A stretch of DNA of 6,591 nucleotides. Source: Candidatus Gastranaerophilales bacterium (lineage in GTDB: Bacteria; Cyanobacteriota; Vampirovibrionia; Gastranaerophilales; Gastranaerophilaceae). The stretch spans positions 1 to 6,591 of the forward strand of contig CALVEE010000127.1 of the NCBI GenBank assembly GCA_944326495.1, read 5' to 3'. This document shows, in pieces, positions 5,084-6,591 of this stretch (positions are counted from its first letter, which is position 1; the number at the start of each line of letters is the position of its first letter). Position numbers and translations under genes: made by a program. The notes under the pieces were generated by a model. The model searched no databases. It saw only the letters and a list, made by a program, of their open reading frames with translations, and had not been told where the DNA came from.

Positions 5084-5467
5084 ATGAAATTTTTACATAC
5101 AATGATTAGAGTTAAAGACATTGAAAAATCTTTAAAGTTTTATACAGAAGTTTTGAACATGCAGTTTGACCATAAAAAAAGACTTGATGACTGCTGGTTG
5201 TATTTTTTAACGGACGAAGAAAATACATGTCAGATAGAGTTAACTGTAAATGACGAGACTCCGGAAGCTGGCTATAATTTAGGTTCCGGATTTGGTCACT
5301 TTGCATTTTCAGTTGAGTCATTAGATGAATTCACAGAAAAAATAAACAAACTCGGATACTCATATCTTTATCCCCCGTTTGATTTAAACGGAAAAGGGTC
5401 TCGAATTGCATTCATTAATGACCCTGACGGATACGAGATAGAATTAATCGAGAAGGTTGTCTGGTAA
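5084..5467 (+). CDS. gloA: Glyoxalase I (lactoylglutathione lyase), VOC superfamily
   Basis: GloA converts the hemithioacetal of methylglyoxal and a thiol, classically glutathione, to S-lactoyl-thiol, detoxifying a by-product of glycolysis. The 127-residue length matches the short bacterial, E. coli-like form. Both beta-alpha-beta-beta-beta halves are present, opening with MKFLHTMIRVKDIEKSLKFY. All four metal ligands can be placed by analogy with E. coli: His5, Glu52 (IELT), His72 (GHFAFSV) and Glu120 (YEIELIE). The pattern DPDGYEIELIE (113-123) is diagnostic. Lack of the longer insertions suggests the Ni/Co-dependent class, which is an inference. Whether this organism uses glutathione or another thiol cannot be seen here. 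It has its own promoter and a near-perfect ribosome site, and it diverges from the thioesterase operon. Transcription probably runs to the terminator at 5650-5690. Confidence 0.93.
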   Translation: MKFLHTMIRVKDIEKSLKFYTEVLNMQFDHKKRLDDCWLYFLTDEENTCQIELTVNDETPEAGYNLGSGFGHFAFSVESLDEFTEKINKLGYSYLYPPFDLNGKGSRIAFINDPDGYEIELIEKVVW

Positions 5468-5649
5468 CAAATATGGAGAGCAATAAAGTGCAATGGTTTT
5501 TACTATTTTGTAAAACCGCGGCCGAATTTTATACCACAGCAGGTTTATTACTTGTTGTTACTGTTCAGTATGGCTCTTGTTCAGCCCTGCTCTTTTATAA
5601 GACTATTCCGGACAGTTATGACACTTACCCCTGAATAATAGCCAGCGGA
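5468..5649. other. Gap between gloA and its terminator, with small hairpins
   Basis: Apart from the doubtful small frame at 5473-5634, this stretch holds an imperfect hairpin (GGTTTT(T)AC/GTAAAACC, 5495-5517) directly followed by CGCGG. It also has a direct repeat TGTTCAG at 5562-5568 and 5578-5584, and a long-range pairing option of AGCAGG (5538-5543) with CCTGCT (5586-5591). ATTCCG (5605-5610) can pair with CGGAAT (5646-5651), whose last two bases are also the first two of the terminator stem. These could make a folded 3' untranslated region or small RNA, but no known RNA family is recognised. Confidence 0.35.
5473..5634 (+). CDS. Doubtful 53-residue hydrophobic small open frame after gloA
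   Basis: An ATG five bases after the gloA stop opens 53 codons ending in TGA, sixteen bases before the terminator stem. The product begins MESNKVQWFLLFCKTAAEF and has a hydrophobic stretch (about 22-43; AGLLLVVTV, then CSALLFY) that could form one membrane helix, followed by a short polar tail. The position inside the gloA transcript favours a coupled small membrane protein. Against it, there is no ribosome site, the codon use is not distinctive, and I recognise no family. A chance frame over a structured untranslated region is at least as likely. Confidence 0.2.
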   Translation: MESNKVQWFLLFCKTAAEFYTTAGLLLVVTVQYGSCSALLFYKTIPDSYDTYP

Positions 5650-5690
5650 ATGGGGTGGACATTTTCATCCACCCCATCTTTATTCTTTTT
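5650..5690 (+). terminator. Strong intrinsic terminator of the gloA transcript
   Basis: A perfect 10-bp stem ATGGGGTGGA (5650-5659) and TCCACCCCAT (5668-5677) encloses an eight-base loop. It is followed by CTTTATTCTTTTT (5678-5690). On the plus strand this is a textbook Rho-independent terminator. In the lysS direction the stem is followed by TTCCGCTGG rather than a T-run, so it is less convincing for lysS, although it lies only 18 bases past that gene's stop. Confidence 0.9.
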
Positions 5691-5694
5691 AAAT

Positions 5695-6591
5695 CTAATT
5701 TTCAACTTTCTTCAATGTCGGAAATGCAATTACATCTCTTATTGTCGGAGAGTTCGTAAGAAGCATTACGAGTCTGTCTATTCCCATTCCCATACCGCCT
5801 GTCGGAGCTAGACCGTATTCAAGGGCATTTATATAATCTTCATCAATAGACATTGCTTCTTCGTCTCCGTTTGCTTTAGCCAGTGCTTGAGCCTCAAAAC
5901 GATAGCGCTGGTCAATCGGATCAGTTAATTCAGAGAACGCATTAGCAATCTCCCATCCGTTTACACGGGTTTCAAATCTCTCTGTCAGGCGGTCGTTATC
6001 TCTGTGAACTTTTGCAAGCGGAGAGATTTCTCTTGGGTAATCAATAATATGAACCGGCTGGATTAAAGTAGGCTCAACGGTTGCTTCAAAAACTGCTTCC
6101 ACAATCTGTCCCCAGTTCATTTCTTCATCAACTTCTATATGCATTGATTTTGCTCTATCGTAAGCTTCTTTAGCAGTAAAGAATTCGCCGAAATCGACAC
6201 CTGTCATTTCTTTAATAGCGCCGAGCATTGTTTTTCTATCCCAAGGCGGGGTTAAATCGATTTCGTTTTCTCCGTACTGGATTTTAGTTGTACCCAAAAC
6301 TTCCTGTGCAACATAAGCAACAAGGTTTTCGGTCAAAGCCATCATTTCATTATAATCTACATAAGATTGATAGAGTTCAATCATAGTAAATTCAGGATTA
6401 TGACGTGTATCGATACCTTCGTTTCTAAAGCATCTGGAGAGTTCAAAGATTTTTTCACTCAACCCGCCGACCATAAGTCTTTTCAAGTGAAGCTCCGGCG
6501 CAATTCTTAAGGTCAAATCCATATCAAGAGCATTGTGGTGCGTAATAAACGGTCTTGCGTTAGCTCCTGATGCTTGAGTATGAAGCATTGG
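5695..6591 (-). CDS. lysS: Lysyl-tRNA synthetase, class II, C-terminal part (cut by window edge)
   Basis: LysS charges tRNA-Lys with lysine using ATP. Only the catalytic core is present: 298 codons out of about 490-500 in the family. The frame is open through base 6591, where CCA gives the conserved motif 1 proline in front of MLHTQASGANARPF. Counting from that Met, motif 2 is at about 54-71 (FRNEGIDTRHNPEFTMIE) and motif 3 at 264-273 (GGMGMGIDRL), with the ATP-binding Arg272. THHNALDMDLTLRIAPELHLKRL (16-38) is the lysine-specific block. The missing N-terminal third would carry the OB-fold anticodon-binding domain and the start codon. No truncation or odd residue is seen in what is visible. 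It converges on gloA. Confidence 0.97.
   Translation of the reverse strand, partial: PMLHTQASGANARPFITHHNALDMDLTLRIAPELHLKRLMVGGLSEKIFELSRCFRNEGIDTRHNPEFTMIELYQSYVDYNEMMALTENLVAYVAQEVLGTTKIQYGENEIDLTPPWDRKTMLGAIKEMTGVDFGEFFTAKEAYDRAKSMHIEVDEEMNWGQIVEAVFEATVEPTLIQPVHIIDYPREISPLAKVHRDNDRLTERFETRVNGWEIANAFSELTDPIDQRYRFEAQALAKANGDEEAMSIDEDYINALEYGLAPTGGMGMGIDRLVMLLTNSPTIRDVIAFPTLKKVEN

Noticed and set aside
5112..5321. Minus-strand open frame of 69 codons opposite gloA
   Set aside because: It is antisense to a glyoxalase with all metal ligands and shows no motif of its own.
5650..5690. Terminator hairpin as a riboswitch or lysS leader
   Set aside because: It lies at the 3' end of lysS, and the stem plus T-rich tail on the plus strand is explained by simple intrinsic termination of gloA transcription.

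Overview
The window is AT-rich and densely packed with housekeeping-type bacterial genes, several of them overlapping and apparently co-transcribed. The proteins suggest an uncultured bacterium of the Vampirovibrionia/Gastranaerophilales (non-photosynthetic relatives of Cyanobacteria) or a low-GC Firmicutes-like lineage. This is a guess from overall protein flavour and AT bias; there is no marker gene here that settles it.

Layout. Bases 1-326 hold no convincing gene. They are a patchwork of short repeats: two 8-9 bp tandem arrays, a perfect 8-bp-stem GC-rich palindrome, and copies of two short dispersed motifs that recur between and inside genes near 3323-3413. Next comes a minus-strand pair: a small secreted Asn/Tyr-rich protein (1751-2011), overlapping by one base with rqcH (327-1751), the ribosome quality-control factor. 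Diverging from this pair is a 12-helix MFS transporter (2079-3317). Its start is overlapped by a perfect 7+7 bp inverted repeat.

Convergent with the transporter is a tight minus-strand operon in which consecutive genes overlap: a YbgC-like acyl-CoA thioesterase (4622-5044), an RluB-type 23S rRNA pseudouridine synthase (3873-4634) and dephospho-CoA kinase coaE (3377-3898). The last codons of coaE lie in one of the dispersed repeat motifs. Diverging from this operon, from a good extended -10 promoter, is a glyoxalase I gene (5084-5467). A doubtful 53-codon frame and a strong intrinsic terminator (5650-5690) follow. The right edge holds the C-terminal 298 codons of lysS (minus strand), cut by the window boundary.

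Functionally, rqcH, rluB and lysS serve translation and its quality control. coaE makes coenzyme A and the thioesterase hydrolyses acyl-CoA esters. The glyoxalase handles methylglyoxal-type toxicity. I see no evidence for a defence system, CRISPR array, prophage or transposase. The less ordinary points are a compact RqcH that appears to lack the helix-hairpin-helix segment and has Glu in place of the key Asp, a compact CoaE, the repeat patchwork, and two genes that may be translated from leaderless messages.
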